From an uncultured Clostridia bacterium (GTDB lineage Bacteria; Bacillota; Clostridia; Christensenellales; UBA1242), in NCBI GenBank assembly GCA_944384405.1, contig CALWTH010000048.1, positions 1 through 45,879 on the forward strand: 45,879 bases of DNA. Direction: 5' to 3'. The notes below the pieces were generated by a model. That model was not told the DNA's origin. It was given only the letters and a program-made list of their open reading frames with translations, and searched no databases. Shown here piece by piece: positions 33,580 through 41,263 of the stretch; within the stretch, counting starts at the first letter, position 1; each line of letters begins with the position of its first letter. The translations under genes were made by a program, and so were the position numbers.

Positions 33580-33668
33580 CTCAAAAAGTTAAAAGCGCTT
33601 TATTGACTTTTTGAGGGCGAAAAGCCAAGGGGGTATTACATAGCAGGTGGTAGTTGATATCTCCTTGG
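33580..33668 (+). other. Structured leader segment upstream of element R5
   Basis: CTCAAAAAGT (33580-33589) pairs with ACTTTTTGAG (33606-33615) around a smaller palindrome, AAAGCGCTTT (33592-33601). Next comes GGC GAAAA GCC, then CCAAGG (33625-33630) with CCTTGG (33663-33668), which ends exactly where R5 begins. No T-run follows, so it is not an ordinary terminator. No coding sequence seen. Confidence 0.6.
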
Positions 33669-34028
33669 TTCTCCCATTTCACACGCAAAATTGTGGGTGT
33701 ATACTTTGTTTACTGCCAAGCCGTGCCAGACAGTCATGTACGAAGTACACTCCTGCCTGGCACGACTTGTCGAGCCTCGTCTACACCTCACAATTTTGCG
33801 TGTGAAAGGCAAAGTTAAAATAATTGTGGTTTACTTCAAGCCCGTGTCACATAGTCGTTTAGGTAACTAAACTCCTGCGGAGCCAACTGCACCGAGCCTA
33901 GCATCCACCATATACTTTTGCGTGTGAAAGGCAAAAGTAAAATAACAGGGCTACACTCTTAATTTGCGTTAATAAAAACCAATAATTCACACCCACTATA
34001 AAACAATTTTGCGTGTGAAATGGGAGAA
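33669..34028. repeat. Foldback element R5 with 26-bp perfect inverted ends
   Basis: The element is 360 bp. 33669-33694 is the exact reverse complement of 34003-34028 (core CATTTCACACGCAAAATTG). The right-arm core TTTTGCGTGTGAAA occurs three times (near 33796, near 33916 and at the right end), so the single left arm could pair with any of the three. Inside are two hairpin A modules: GTGCCAG/CTGGCAC with TGTAC/GTACA (33723-33763), and GTTTAG/CTAAAC (33857-33862/33867-33872). The ends differ from R1-R4 but hairpin A is shared. It fills most of the gap before the 34060 gene. Confidence 0.82.
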
Positions 34029-34059
34029 TTTTTTAAATCAATAAAAAAGGAGAGAATTT

Positions 34060-35487
34060 ATGAAAAGTAAAAAATCAAAATTACTTTTTAGTTTATGCTC
34101 CCTATTGTTTTGTATTGGGGTGATGTGCTTTGGTGTATATTCGGCAACAACGGCGACACTGACATTGAGTGGGACAATATCATTTGAGGCATACAAAATG
34201 TATGTTAATAGCATAACATTAAACAACTTATCGCCAGATGAAAATGGAAAGTTGACGAGTCAAACGCTTGAAAATTTTAAAGGTGTTTATCTTAATGATT
34301 CAAGTGGCGAAACTGAGATAAACATAGGCACACCTGGGGTACCAGTTAGTGAAAACTTGGAAATTGAAATAAAGTTAACTTCACTTGACACAACAAACTA
34401 CCAAAAAGTCACACTTTTATACACACAACCAGAGGGCTATGATGTTAGAAACACTTCAACAATACTGCAACCGAATCCAAATAGTGTAACAAGTGGTGCA
34501 ATCACAGGTACATTTAAAATATATGTAAAAAGCGACACAGCAACCGACCTCGATATCTCATCGCTCAACCTTTCTATAGGCTTTGAAGATTATGGTACAA
34601 GTTTGCTTAAATATGACACAACAAATGACTACTATTTTGTTGAAATGGGAACAATGCCAAAATTAATTAGTGGGACAAATTATAAAAGTGAGTATATTCG
34701 TTGGAGATATGTTACATCAGACTTAACAGGGTATGCACAAGCCACAGAGCCAAATGATACCACAAACTTAAGTGACTTAACAGGTATGTACATTCAAGAG
34801 ACATATGTAGATGATACAACTCATAATGTTTCTTGGGAAAATTCATACATATACGATAGCAGTGCTACACCAGATTATCATCATACAGAAACAGGACTAG
34901 AAAAGGTTAAAGCAAACGAGTATAGGGCAAGTAACATACGAAAGTACCTTAACTTAACAAATGATGATGTTGTATCAAAAGGTTATAGTGGAAATTATCA
35001 AAATGCGACACCATCAGGTGTGCAAAGCAATTTATGTAATGACTTAAATATTGATATCGATAGTGACATAATCTATAATCAAATAACAGCAAGGCCACTT
35101 ACAAATAATGAAGGTACAGGGTTATATGATAATATGCAGTATGGGACAAGTAGTGGTGGAAAAATTGAGTGTGATACATCGTATGGTGTACCTTATGAGA
35201 ATAAAGCAGGAAGCATAGACGATGATGGTTTTGATAAGTTCTGGCTACCATCATATTACGAGATGTATAAATTGTTCACAAATGATTCAGGGGGAAATAC
35301 AACAGGTGATTGCCTAAGTAGAGTATGGCATACGCAGTCAGGTTCTGCTGTGAGTTACTATTGGTTGCGCTCGCCCAGTTCTAGTAATAGCCGTTATGCA
35401 TATTATGTCAATTCTTCAGGCAATTTCTACAACGGCAATGTTGTGTATAACAATAACGTCTGCCGTGCCGCTTTCCAAATTTCTTGA
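34060..35487 (+). CDS. Secreted protein with a DGR-type variable C-terminal domain
   Basis: The protein has 475 residues. The N-terminal signal/anchor (about 7-30, LLFSLCSLLFCIGVMCFGVYSA) and the following TLSGTISFEAY match the start of the 41264 protein. The middle is beta-rich (ISSLNLSIGFEDYGTSL) with no catalytic motif. The C-terminal domain (about 385-475) has FDKFWLPSYYEMYKLF, then YYWLRSPSSS...YAYYVNSSGNFYNGN and a CRAAFQIS end, the WLRSP...V...G...RPAF layout of DUF6273/C-type-lectin-like domains that DGRs diversify. AAGGAG lies 9 bases before the ATG. Expression is probably under the XRE-linked promoter. Ligand unknown, presumably a surface binder. Confidence 0.75.
   Translation: MKSKKSKLLFSLCSLLFCIGVMCFGVYSATTATLTLSGTISFEAYKMYVNSITLNNLSPDENGKLTSQTLENFKGVYLNDSSGETEINIGTPGVPVSENLEIEIKLTSLDTTNYQKVTLLYTQPEGYDVRNTSTILQPNPNSVTSGAITGTFKIYVKSDTATDLDISSLNLSIGFEDYGTSLLKYDTTNDYYFVEMGTMPKLISGTNYKSEYIRWRYVTSDLTGYAQATEPNDTTNLSDLTGMYIQETYVDDTTHNVSWENSYIYDSSATPDYHHTETGLEKVKANEYRASNIRKYLNLTNDDVVSKGYSGNYQNATPSGVQSNLCNDLNIDIDSDIIYNQITARPLTNNEGTGLYDNMQYGTSSGGKIECDTSYGVPYENKAGSIDDDGFDKFWLPSYYEMYKLFTNDSGGNTTGDCLSRVWHTQSGSAVSYYWLRSPSSSNSRYAYYVNSSGNFYNGNVVYNNNVCRAAFQIS
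35361..35480 (+). other. Candidate DGR variable region (VR)
   Basis: This is the 3' end of the gene. It starts with an adenine-free tract (35361-35376, encoding W-L-R-S-P) and ends with a 20-base adenine-free, GC-rich tract (35457-35476, V-C-R-A-A-F), which would be the initiation-of-mutagenic-homology site. Between them are 27 codons, of which 24 end in T or C and encode mainly N, Y, S, G, R and V. That is what A-to-N change of AAY template codons gives. Its CGC/TCG/CCC/GCC codons are unlike the rest of the gene. Confidence 0.65.
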
Positions 35488-35497
35488 AATTTGGAAA
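35472..35497 (+). other. Hairpin at the end of the variable region
   Basis: A perfect 12-bp inverted repeat (35472-35483 with 35486-35497; TTTCCAAATTTC arm), spaced by TT, with the TGA stop at the tip. No T-run follows, so it is not an intrinsic terminator. DGR targets such as the Bordetella phage mtd gene need a stem-loop at this position for retrohoming. Confidence 0.7.
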
Positions 35498-35564
35498 ACT
35501 AAGTAAATAACCAACACAAAATGTGTATGTGAACAAAAAACAAATAAAGCCACAAAAACTACAT

Positions 35565-35598
35565 AAAAAAATCTGACACTAACTATGTCAGATTTTTT
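35565..35598. terminator. Bidirectional terminator between the secreted-protein and DUF2188 genes
   Basis: ATCTGACA (35571-35578) pairs with TGTCAGAT (35586-35593), extended by A/T pairs on the outside; loop CTAACTA. It serves two converging genes. Confidence 0.9.
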
Positions 35599-35638
35599 AT
35601 TGTCAAAAGGCAGGGCTTTTGAATTTTGCAAACTTGTG

Positions 35639-36292
35639 TTATTTACTTGCGTTTTCACGTTTTTGGAATTTGCCGTCTTTTTTCTTGACGCTTATGTTGA
35701 GTTCTTGGGTTTCTGCAAGTTTTTCTGCAACTTCCATTGCTTCTTTTTTGGTCTTGCATCTCTTTGAGGCACGTGCAGCGCCTGTCTTTTTAACAACCCA
35801 ATCTTTATGCTCTTTGTCATATGTTACCATATATTTTTGTGCTGGTTTTTTGTCTTCCATTTCTTCCTCACTTGTTGTTTGTTCAGGTTCTTTGACCTCT
35901 TCTTGCTTTTCAGCAGTTGGCTCTTCTACCTTTGCTTCTTCGACAGGCTCTTCTGCCTTTGCTTCTTCAACAGGTTTTTCTGCTGTTTCAGTTTCAGTCA
36001 AAGTCTCTTCTTTTTCAACTTTTTTTGTTTTTCTTGCCTTCTTTGGCTTTTCTTGTTTTGGCTGTTCACTTGTTTTTTCTTCTGTTTGCTTTTGTTCTTT
36101 TTGCTCTGTTTGTTCTTCTGTTTTTTCCGTTTCTAGGGCAGGCTTTTGTTCATCAGTTTTTGCGTCAACTGTCACATCAGTTGTGCCTTGCTTGTCCTCT
36201 GGTTTATCTCTAAACACAAAAAGAACAACAACTGCGATGATGATAAGGACAACGCAGACAAGAAGTGGCCAATACTCTTTTAAAAATTCCAT
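35639..36292 (-). CDS. Membrane-anchored DUF2188 protein with a charged linker
   Basis: The protein has 217 residues from ATG 36292 (AAGGAG upstream). One N-terminal membrane helix (about 7-28, YWPLLVCVVLIIIAVVVLFVF) is followed by a Glu/Lys/Thr/Pro-rich low-complexity stretch of about 115 residues with near repeats (KPVEEAKAEEPVEEAKVEEPTAEK). A C-terminal DUF2188 domain (about 160-215) reads YMVTYDKEHKDWVVKKTGAARASKRCKTKKEAMEVAEKLAE...ISVKKKDGKFQ. The domain's role is unknown. Topology would put a small folded domain at the end of a long flexible arm. Confidence 0.8.
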   Translation of the reverse strand: MEFLKEYWPLLVCVVLIIIAVVVLFVFRDKPEDKQGTTDVTVDAKTDEQKPALETEKTEEQTEQKEQKQTEEKTSEQPKQEKPKKARKTKKVEKEETLTETETAEKPVEEAKAEEPVEEAKVEEPTAEKQEEVKEPEQTTSEEEMEDKKPAQKYMVTYDKEHKDWVVKKTGAARASKRCKTKKEAMEVAEKLAETQELNISVKKKDGKFQKRENASK

Positions 36293-36386
36293 ATTTTCTC
36301 CTTTTTTATATAACACATATAGTGTACACCACGAATCGACATTTTTCAATAAAATTTTTAACTTTTTTTTATTTTTTTGCAGTTGC

Positions 36387-36415
36387 TTGAAAAGTATACT
36401 ATTTTGTGGTATATT
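36387..36415 (+). promoter_or_regulatory. Promoter of the HAD hydrolase gene
   Basis: TTGAAA (36387-36392), 17 bases, TATATT (36410-36415) with an upstream TGG, then GGAG and ATG 36443. Confidence 0.78.
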
Positions 36416-36442
36416 ATACAAAAACAAAAATGGAGAACTAAT

Positions 36443-37258
36443 ATGAAACAATCAAGAAAAGTAGCATTTTTATATGACTTTGACCTTACACTCTCGCCAA
36501 GAAATATGCAGGAGTTTTCATTTCAAGACCTTATTGGTACAACCAAGGAAGAGTGGTGGGCTGATGTCAACGCATTTGGCAAAAAGCACAATATGGACGG
36601 TTCACTTGCAATGATGTATAAACTTATCACTGTAACGCGTCAAAAAAATATTACTTTAAAAAGGCAAGATATTGTCAATTTAGGCAAAGATATTGAATTT
36701 TTTGAAGGCGTTGAAACATTTTTTGACCGTATGACAAAGTATGCAAAATCTTTGGGGCTTGAACTCAAACATTACATAATTTCAAGCGGACTAAAAGAGA
36801 TAATTGAAGGTACAAAAATTGCACATAACTTTGAGCGCATTTTTGCATCAGAATTTGCTTATGATGAAAATGACATACCATTTTGGCCATCGCAGGCTGT
36901 AAACTATACAACAAAGACGCAATATATTTATCGTGTTAGGAAAAATTCAGTTGATGACCTTTGGAACGCAAAAGGTGTCAATGAATATATTGAGTGCAAA
37001 GATGACCTTGTTCCATATTCAAACTTTGTGTATTTTGGCGACGGCGAAACAGACATTCCTTGTATGCGTACAGTTAGCAAAAAGGGTGGAAAATCTGTTT
37101 GCGTATATGCACCAAACAAAGAGAAATTTGAAGAGTGCAGAAAGTTGTATTTGGAACACCGCTCAGACTATCTCGCAGAGGCAGATTATCGTGAGGGCAG
37201 TGAACTTGACAAAATTTGTAAAGAAATACTAGATAAAATCGCATCATATATTATTTAG
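36443..37258 (+). CDS. HAD-superfamily phosphatase
   Basis: The protein has 271 residues from ATG 36443 (GGAG 7 bases upstream; a longer in-frame start at 36377 overlaps the -35 region). HAD motifs: I, FLYDFDLTLSP (nucleophile Asp and acid Asp); II, IISSGLKEI; III/IV, FGDGETDIPCM. The helical cap between motifs I and II fits a small-molecule phosphatase. The substrate is not indicated by its neighbours. Confidence 0.87.
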   Translation: MKQSRKVAFLYDFDLTLSPRNMQEFSFQDLIGTTKEEWWADVNAFGKKHNMDGSLAMMYKLITVTRQKNITLKRQDIVNLGKDIEFFEGVETFFDRMTKYAKSLGLELKHYIISSGLKEIIEGTKIAHNFERIFASEFAYDENDIPFWPSQAVNYTTKTQYIYRVRKNSVDDLWNAKGVNEYIECKDDLVPYSNFVYFGDGETDIPCMRTVSKKGGKSVCVYAPNKEKFEECRKLYLEHRSDYLAEADYREGSELDKICKEILDKIASYII

Positions 37259-37287
37259 CGATTGCTGTATTTAGTTTGGTTACACAA

Positions 37288-37546
37288 ACTGTTCAAAAAC
37301 AAGCGAGACGAGGCTTGGGGCAAAAACTGCACTTTCGGCATTTTTTGCACTTTCGTGCAAACAATAGCTTTACATTTGTTTTTGCCCTTTCGCACGGCCA
37401 AACGAAAATCGCACTTCGCTCTACATTTTGCCGTGACTTGACTGAAGAATTAAAGTGCATATTTGTTAGAATTTTTTGAAGCATTGCAGTAAACAAAGTA
37501 AGAAAAATTTAATTTAAATTTTTCGGTCGCACAGTTTTTGGACAGT
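37288..37546 (-). repeat. Structured interspersed repeat, copy R6 (inverted orientation)
   Basis: The element is 259 bp, inverted relative to R1-R4. Its ends are ACTGTTCAAAAAC (37288-37300) and GTTTTTGGACAGT (37534-37546). Read on the plus strand: stem C 37318-37327/37378-37387 (GGGCAAAAAC/GTTTTTGCCC), hairpin D as TTTGCAC/GTGCAAA (37344-37350/37355-37361), and stem B as CACGGC/GCCGTG (37393-37398/37430-37435). The inner arm of B is partly mispaired. It fills most of the gap before ftsH. Confidence 0.78.
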
Positions 37547-37549
37547 TTG

Positions 37550-37635
37550 AGCGTTATTGTGATAAATAACGCTATTTTGCTTATAATTTTATTATGGTAA
37601 AAAAGTTGCATTTTTTTTTGCAATTATGATAATAT
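37550..37635 (+). promoter_or_regulatory. Inverted repeat and probable ftsH promoter
   Basis: AGCGTTATT/AATAACGCT (37550-37558/37565-37573) is a 9-bp inverted repeat. TTGCAT (37606-37611), 18 bases, TAATAT (37630-37635) is the best promoter before ftsH. The half-site TAACGCTA recurs at 37642-37649 near the ribosome site, so it may be an operator. Confidence 0.5.
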
Positions 37636-37662
37636 TATGTGTAACGCTACTAGGAGGGAAAC

Positions 37663-39912
37663 TTGAATAGTAAGAAAAAAAGTAGTTTTAATTTTATATA
37701 TATACTTATAATACTTGTTGTTTGTGTTTTGACATTTTTTATGTTTACAAACATAGGTCCAAACATAGAGCAAACTCAGCCATCAAGTGTTATTGAAATG
37801 ATAGAAGATGGCAAAGTGTCAGAGCTTTATTTCTATAACGGTAAAGGTCGTGTACTTTTGACAGTTGAAAACAGTCAGTTCAAAAAAGATGAGGAGCGTG
37901 CAAACTTCCCAGATATTGCCGACTATTCTTTTGAATACACATCGACATCACTTGAACTTATTTTGACTGCTGTTGACACATACAACTCTCAGGCCGACTT
38001 GCCAGCAGAACAAAAAATTGCGTGGGAAAATCCACCTGTTAGATCTAGTTGGATTGAAACACTTATGCCAATACTTTATATTTTGCTTGCTTGTGTTGCA
38101 GTGTTTATGATTTTCAGAATGTTCACAAAGAGCAATAACAGTGCTATGCAGTTTGGCAGAAATAAAGCACGCATCACAAGTGATGTCAAAGTTAGATTTT
38201 CTGACATTGCAGGGGCAGATGAAGAAAAAGAAGAACTTCAAGAAATTGTTGAATTTTTAAAACATCCACAAAGATTCACAGAACTTGGGGCAAGAATACC
38301 AAAAGGTGTACTCCTTGTTGGTAATCCTGGAACAGGAAAGACACTTCTTGCACGTGCAGTTGCAGGCGAGAGCAATGTTCCATTTTTGTCAATAAGTGGT
38401 AGTGACTTTGTTGAAATGTTTGTTGGTGTCGGTGCAAGCAGAGTTCGTGATCTTTTTGACCAAGCAAAAAAGGTTCAACCTTGTATTGTGTTTATTGACG
38501 AGATTGATGCCGTTGGTCGTCAGCGTGGAGCTGGACTTGGCGGTGGCAACGACGAGCGTGAGCAAACACTAAATCAACTTTTGGTTGAAATGGACGGATT
38601 TGAAGCAAATGAAGGAATAATTGTTTTGGCGGCAACAAACCGCGCAGATGTTTTGGACCCTGCACTGCTTCGTCCAGGCAGATTTGATAGACAAATATAT
38701 GTCCATGTTCCAGATGTAAAGGGCAGAGAGGGAATAATTAGAATACATGCAAGAAACAAACCTATTTCTGACGATGTTGATTTTGTGACACTTGCAAGAA
38801 TAACAAGCGGCTTCACAGGTGCAGATATTGAAAATATGTTAAACGAGGCGGCAATAATTGCAGCACGTAACCATAGACCAAAAATTATTATGCAGGACAT
38901 AACCGAAGGCATAAATAAAGTCATCATGGGACCACAAAAGAAAAGTATGCTCATGACTGACAAAGACAAACTAATCACAGCCTACCACGAAAGTGGTCAT
39001 GCAATTGTTGGAAAACTTATGGAGCACTGTGAAGATGTCCAAGAAGTTTCAATAATACCTCGTGGAATGGCAGCAGGATACACAATGTCAAGGCCAGATA
39101 GTGATGACAATCATATGGGCAAACTTAAACTCAACGATGAAATTGCAATGATGATGGGTGGAAGACTTAGTGAAGAGTTGTTTATGGACGACATTTCAAC
39201 AGGCGCTTCAAACGACATCAAGCGTGCAACAGAAGTTGCGAGGAAGATGGTCACACTTTGGGGTATGAGTGACAAGTTTGGCTTTATGAGTTTTGGCAGT
39301 GAAGAAGAAATTTTTGTTGGCAGAGATTACCAAAGCAAAAATGATTACAGCGAAACAGTTGCGGCACAAATTGATGAAGAAGTAAAGAAAATACTTGACT
39401 ATAACTATTCACGAGCAAAAAAAGTTTTGCAAGAAAATAAGAAGTATGTCAAAGAGATGGCAGAATTACTGCTTGCAAAAGACACAATTTATAAAGAAGA
39501 AGTTGATATGATTCTTGCTGGTAAATCAAAAGAAGAAATAATGGCATACATGGACGAGCAAGAAAAAATTAGGCGTGAGCAAGAGCAAAAAGCAAGACTT
39601 GAAGGCGAAATTGACAAAAAAATGAAAGAAATTAATCAAAAAGTCAAAACCGCCGAGATGTATCTCAAAGAGGGAATAATTAGTCAAAAAGATTACGAAC
39701 TTATTCTCAAAGAGCGCGACAACGCGTTGAAAAAACTTGACCAATCAAAAGTGACAAATATGTCTGATGAAAAACAATCAGAAAATCAATCTGAAAAAAG
39801 TGAAGTTTCAGACAAAGATAAAGATAAACAAGATGATAACATAACTGAAAAAGATAAAAACGAAACTACAAAAGAAGTAAAAAAGGAGAAAGTCGATGAC
39901 AAGAAAGAATAG
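37663..39912 (+). CDS. ftsH: ATP-dependent zinc metalloprotease FtsH
   Basis: This is a membrane-anchored AAA+ protease for quality control, 749 residues, from TTG 37663 with AGGAGGG 4-10 bases upstream. TM1 is about 10-30, the extracytoplasmic domain about 31-128 and TM2 about 129-150. Walker A is GNPGTGKT at 220-227 (family GPPGTGKT), Walker [14 protein letters not shown], and the second region of homology [19 protein letters not shown]. The zinc site is H442-E-S-G-H446, with the Asp of [14 protein letters not shown] downstream. The C-terminal extension (about 630-749) is a coiled coil with an [14 protein letters not shown] segment, then a very charged Asp/Lys/Glu/Ser tail longer than in most FtsH proteins. 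Confidence 0.95.
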   Translation: MNSKKKSSFNFIYILIILVVCVLTFFMFTNIGPNIEQTQPSSVIEMIEDGKVSELYFYNGKGRVLLTVENSQFKKDEERANFPDIADYSFEYTSTSLELILTAVDTYNSQADLPAEQKIAWENPPVRSSWIETLMPILYILLACVAVFMIFRMFTKSNNSAMQFGRNKARITSDVKVRFSDIAGADEEKEELQEIVEFLKHPQRFTELGARIPKGVLLVGNPGTGKTLLARAVAGESNVPFLSISGSDFVEMFVGVGASRVRDLFDQAKKVQPCIVFIDEIDAVGRQRGAGLGGGNDEREQTLNQLLVEMDGFEANEGIIVLAATNRADVLDPALLRPGRFDRQIYVHVPDVKGREGIIRIHARNKPISDDVDFVTLARITSGFTGADIENMLNEAAIIAARNHRPKIIMQDITEGINKVIMGPQKKSMLMTDKDKLITAYHESGHAIVGKLMEHCEDVQEVSIIPRGMAAGYTMSRPDSDDNHMGKLKLNDEIAMMMGGRLSEELFMDDISTGASNDIKRATEVARKMVTLWGMSDKFGFMSFGSEEEIFVGRDYQSKNDYSETVAAQIDEEVKKILDYNYSRAKKVLQENKKYVKEMAELLLAKDTIYKEEVDMILAGKSKEEIMAYMDEQEKIRREQEQKARLEGEIDKKMKEINQKVKTAEMYLKEGIISQKDYELILKERDNALKKLDQSKVTNMSDEKQSENQSEKSEVSDKDKDKQDDNITEKDKNETTKEVKKEKVDDKKE

Positions 39913-40495
39913 GTGGTACCTTATAGTTGCATATTGCACTTTAGCAGTACTTGTAGTGTTGGTTGTTGCATCATGCTTCATACCAGTCAACAAAAAACCG
40001 GATACTATTGATCCATTGACATATGTGCTTCTTATTGATGGTGATGTTGCAGAATATCCATTTTCACCAAATAAAGATATTGAACCAGAAAAATACGATA
40101 AGGTAAACAAAATATACAATGATAGTTTTAGTGAAAGTTTCTTAGTTTCACTTTTCTCTGGAAGAATAGGATATACAAACAGAGTTGAATACTATTCAAC
40201 ATCAAAACCATCAACAAGTGGTTATGTACTTGATTTATTTTTCAATCAAGAACAACCCCCAGCAATAAAGAATAATGGAAAATTATATCAACCTGCAGGA
40301 TCTGCCATTTATTACGATGAAATTTTGGTGTTTGTCACACAAGACCAAGGAATGTCGATAAACTATTTTTATTATGTTTGCAGACCTGAATTAAACAACT
40401 GGACATCAAGTACAACAAGAACAAGGTACTATAGACAATCATTTGTTGCAAATTTTGATGACCTGTATGACTTTTTGGAAGAAACACAAGCCTAG
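39896..40495 (+). CDS. Probable lipoprotein translationally coupled to ftsH
   Basis: The protein has 199 residues. The N-terminal hydrophobic segment ends in a lipobox-like VASC (YLIVAYCTLAVLVVLVVASC), so a lipid-anchored or single-span exported protein is likely. The remainder (FSGRIGYTNRVEYYSTSKPSTSGYVLDLFF...GSAIYYDEILVFVTQDQGMSINYFYY) is beta-rich with no known family. It starts 17 bases inside the end of ftsH, with AAGGAG within ftsH. Tight coupling suggests a partner or substrate adaptor of FtsH, which is inference only. Confidence 0.72.
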   Translation: MTRKNRWYLIVAYCTLAVLVVLVVASCFIPVNKKPDTIDPLTYVLLIDGDVAEYPFSPNKDIEPEKYDKVNKIYNDSFSESFLVSLFSGRIGYTNRVEYYSTSKPSTSGYVLDLFFNQEQPPAIKNNGKLYQPAGSAIYYDEILVFVTQDQGMSINYFYYVCRPELNNWTSSTTRTRYYRQSFVANFDDLYDFLEETQA

Positions 40496-40522
40496 TCATA
40501 GTCTTAAAATTTAATATTATAA

Positions 40523-40562
40523 AAAAATACTCGTAATGGTTAAACTTTACGAGTATTTTTTT
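40523..40562 (+). terminator. Terminator of the ftsH operon, fused to repeat R7
   Basis: A 14-bp stem: 40523-40536 with 40547-40560 (core ATACTCGTAA). The arms are the same as in the terminator at 28953. The last bases of the T-run begin repeat R7. Confidence 0.9.
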
Positions 40563-40885
40563 GACTGCCGAAAAACGGCGCAATACTTTGTTTACTGCTA
40601 TGCCAGGCTAGACAGTCATTTAGGCAAACTAAACTCCTAAAAAAATTGATACCAATAAAGGATATCAATATTAACAATAGTAAAAAATAAATATATATTG
40701 ATGTTTTAATAACCTATAAAACAAGTACCGACAAAATGTAAAGCGAAGCGTACATTTTCGTTTGGTCGGTATGAAAGGGGTAAAAACAAACATTAAGCAC
40801 AACTTTTGCGAAACATTCGCAAAAGTGTGCCGATTAGTGCAGTTTTTGCCCCAAGACTCGTCTTGCTTGTTTTTAGGCAGTCAAA
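40560..40885 (+). repeat. Structured interspersed repeat, copy R7
   Basis: The element is 326 bp, with ends TTTGACTGCCGAAAAAC and GTTTTTAGGCAGTCAAA. Hairpin A has arms TTTAG/CTAAA (40619-40623/40629-40633) in place of CGTAC/GTACG. Stem B is TACCGAC/GTCGGTA (40726-40732/40765-40771), with AAAATGTA/TACATTTT (40733-40740/40751-40758). Stem C is GGGGTAAAAAC/GTTTTTGCCCC (40777-40787/40842-40852) with one G-U. Hairpin D is as in R4. Confidence 0.85.
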
Positions 40886-41026
40886 TTTTTTCAGTGGTTG
40901 CCGAAAAACTTCGCTATACCTTGTTTCTGCTATGCCAAACAAGTCAAAATTGTGACACAATATGGTAAGTTTTGTGCCAAAATGACAATTTTTAACTATT
41001 TTGCTCAAAAACCTGACAAAAATCAT
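40886..41026 (+). repeat. Decayed repeat left end and intergenic sequence
   Basis: GTTGCCGAAAAACTTCGCTA (near 40896-40915) and TTGTTTCTGCTATGCC are a degenerate left end of the same repeat family. The following 90 bases have no gene and no convincing stem. Confidence 0.5.
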
Positions 41027-41056
41027 TTGACATATTAGGGGGGGGGGGGGCAAAAT
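41027..41056 (+). promoter_or_regulatory. Possible phase-variable promoter with a G13 spacer tract
   Basis: TTGACA (41027-41032) and CAAAAT (41051-41056, four of six bases of TATAAT) are 18 bases apart. Thirteen of those bases are an unbroken G-run (41038-41050). Loss of one G would give the optimal 17. Confidence 0.45.
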
Positions 41057-41096
41057 AGGTGTAGACTTATAAAATTTAGAAAAAATGTTAAAAAGT

Positions 41097-41125
41097 TTGA
41101 TTTACGAAAAATATTCGTATATACT
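41097..41125 (+). promoter_or_regulatory. Promoter of the LRR protein gene with a palindromic spacer
   Basis: TTGATT (41097-41102), exactly 17 bases, TATACT (41120-41125). The whole spacer is the palindrome TACGAA-AAATA-TTCGTA (41103-41119). A second TATACT lies at 41131-41136. Confidence 0.72.
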
Positions 41126-41153
41126 AAACTTATACTAGATGTTGTTTATCGTA

Positions 41154-41255
41154 TTGGCAAAAATCAATATGTCATTTTGCCAAGACAGACTGCACAAAAG
41201 CGAGCAAGGCGAGGTAGAAACAATGTGTTGTGACGCTTTCGGCAGTTTGGAAAAG
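41154..41255 (+). other. LRR gene leader: hairpin and decayed inverted repeat end
   Basis: TTGGCAAAA (41154-41162) pairs with TTTTGCCAA (41175-41183). Next comes ACTGCACAAAAGCGAGCAAG, a decayed reverse copy of the repeat's right end (GACTGCC...CAAGCAAGACGAGG). CTGC and GGCAG flank the segment. The ribosome site AAGGAG follows. Confidence 0.5.
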
Positions 41256-41263
41256 GAGAGAAT

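Noticed and set aside
33580..33668. Known riboswitch in the leader of the 34060 gene
   Set aside because: The stems seen do not match any riboswitch core that I can recognise; the segment is reported only as structured leader.
35472..35497. Ordinary intrinsic terminator at the end of the secreted-protein gene
   Set aside because: The 12-bp stem is not followed by a T-run; a proper bidirectional terminator lies 70 bases further on at 35565.
35619..36446. Long plus-strand frame opposite the DUF2188 gene
   Set aside because: It is a Ser/Phe/Cys-rich shadow of the Glu/Lys-rich linker on the other strand and has no ribosome site; the minus-strand gene has a membrane helix, a ribosome site and a recognised C-terminal domain.
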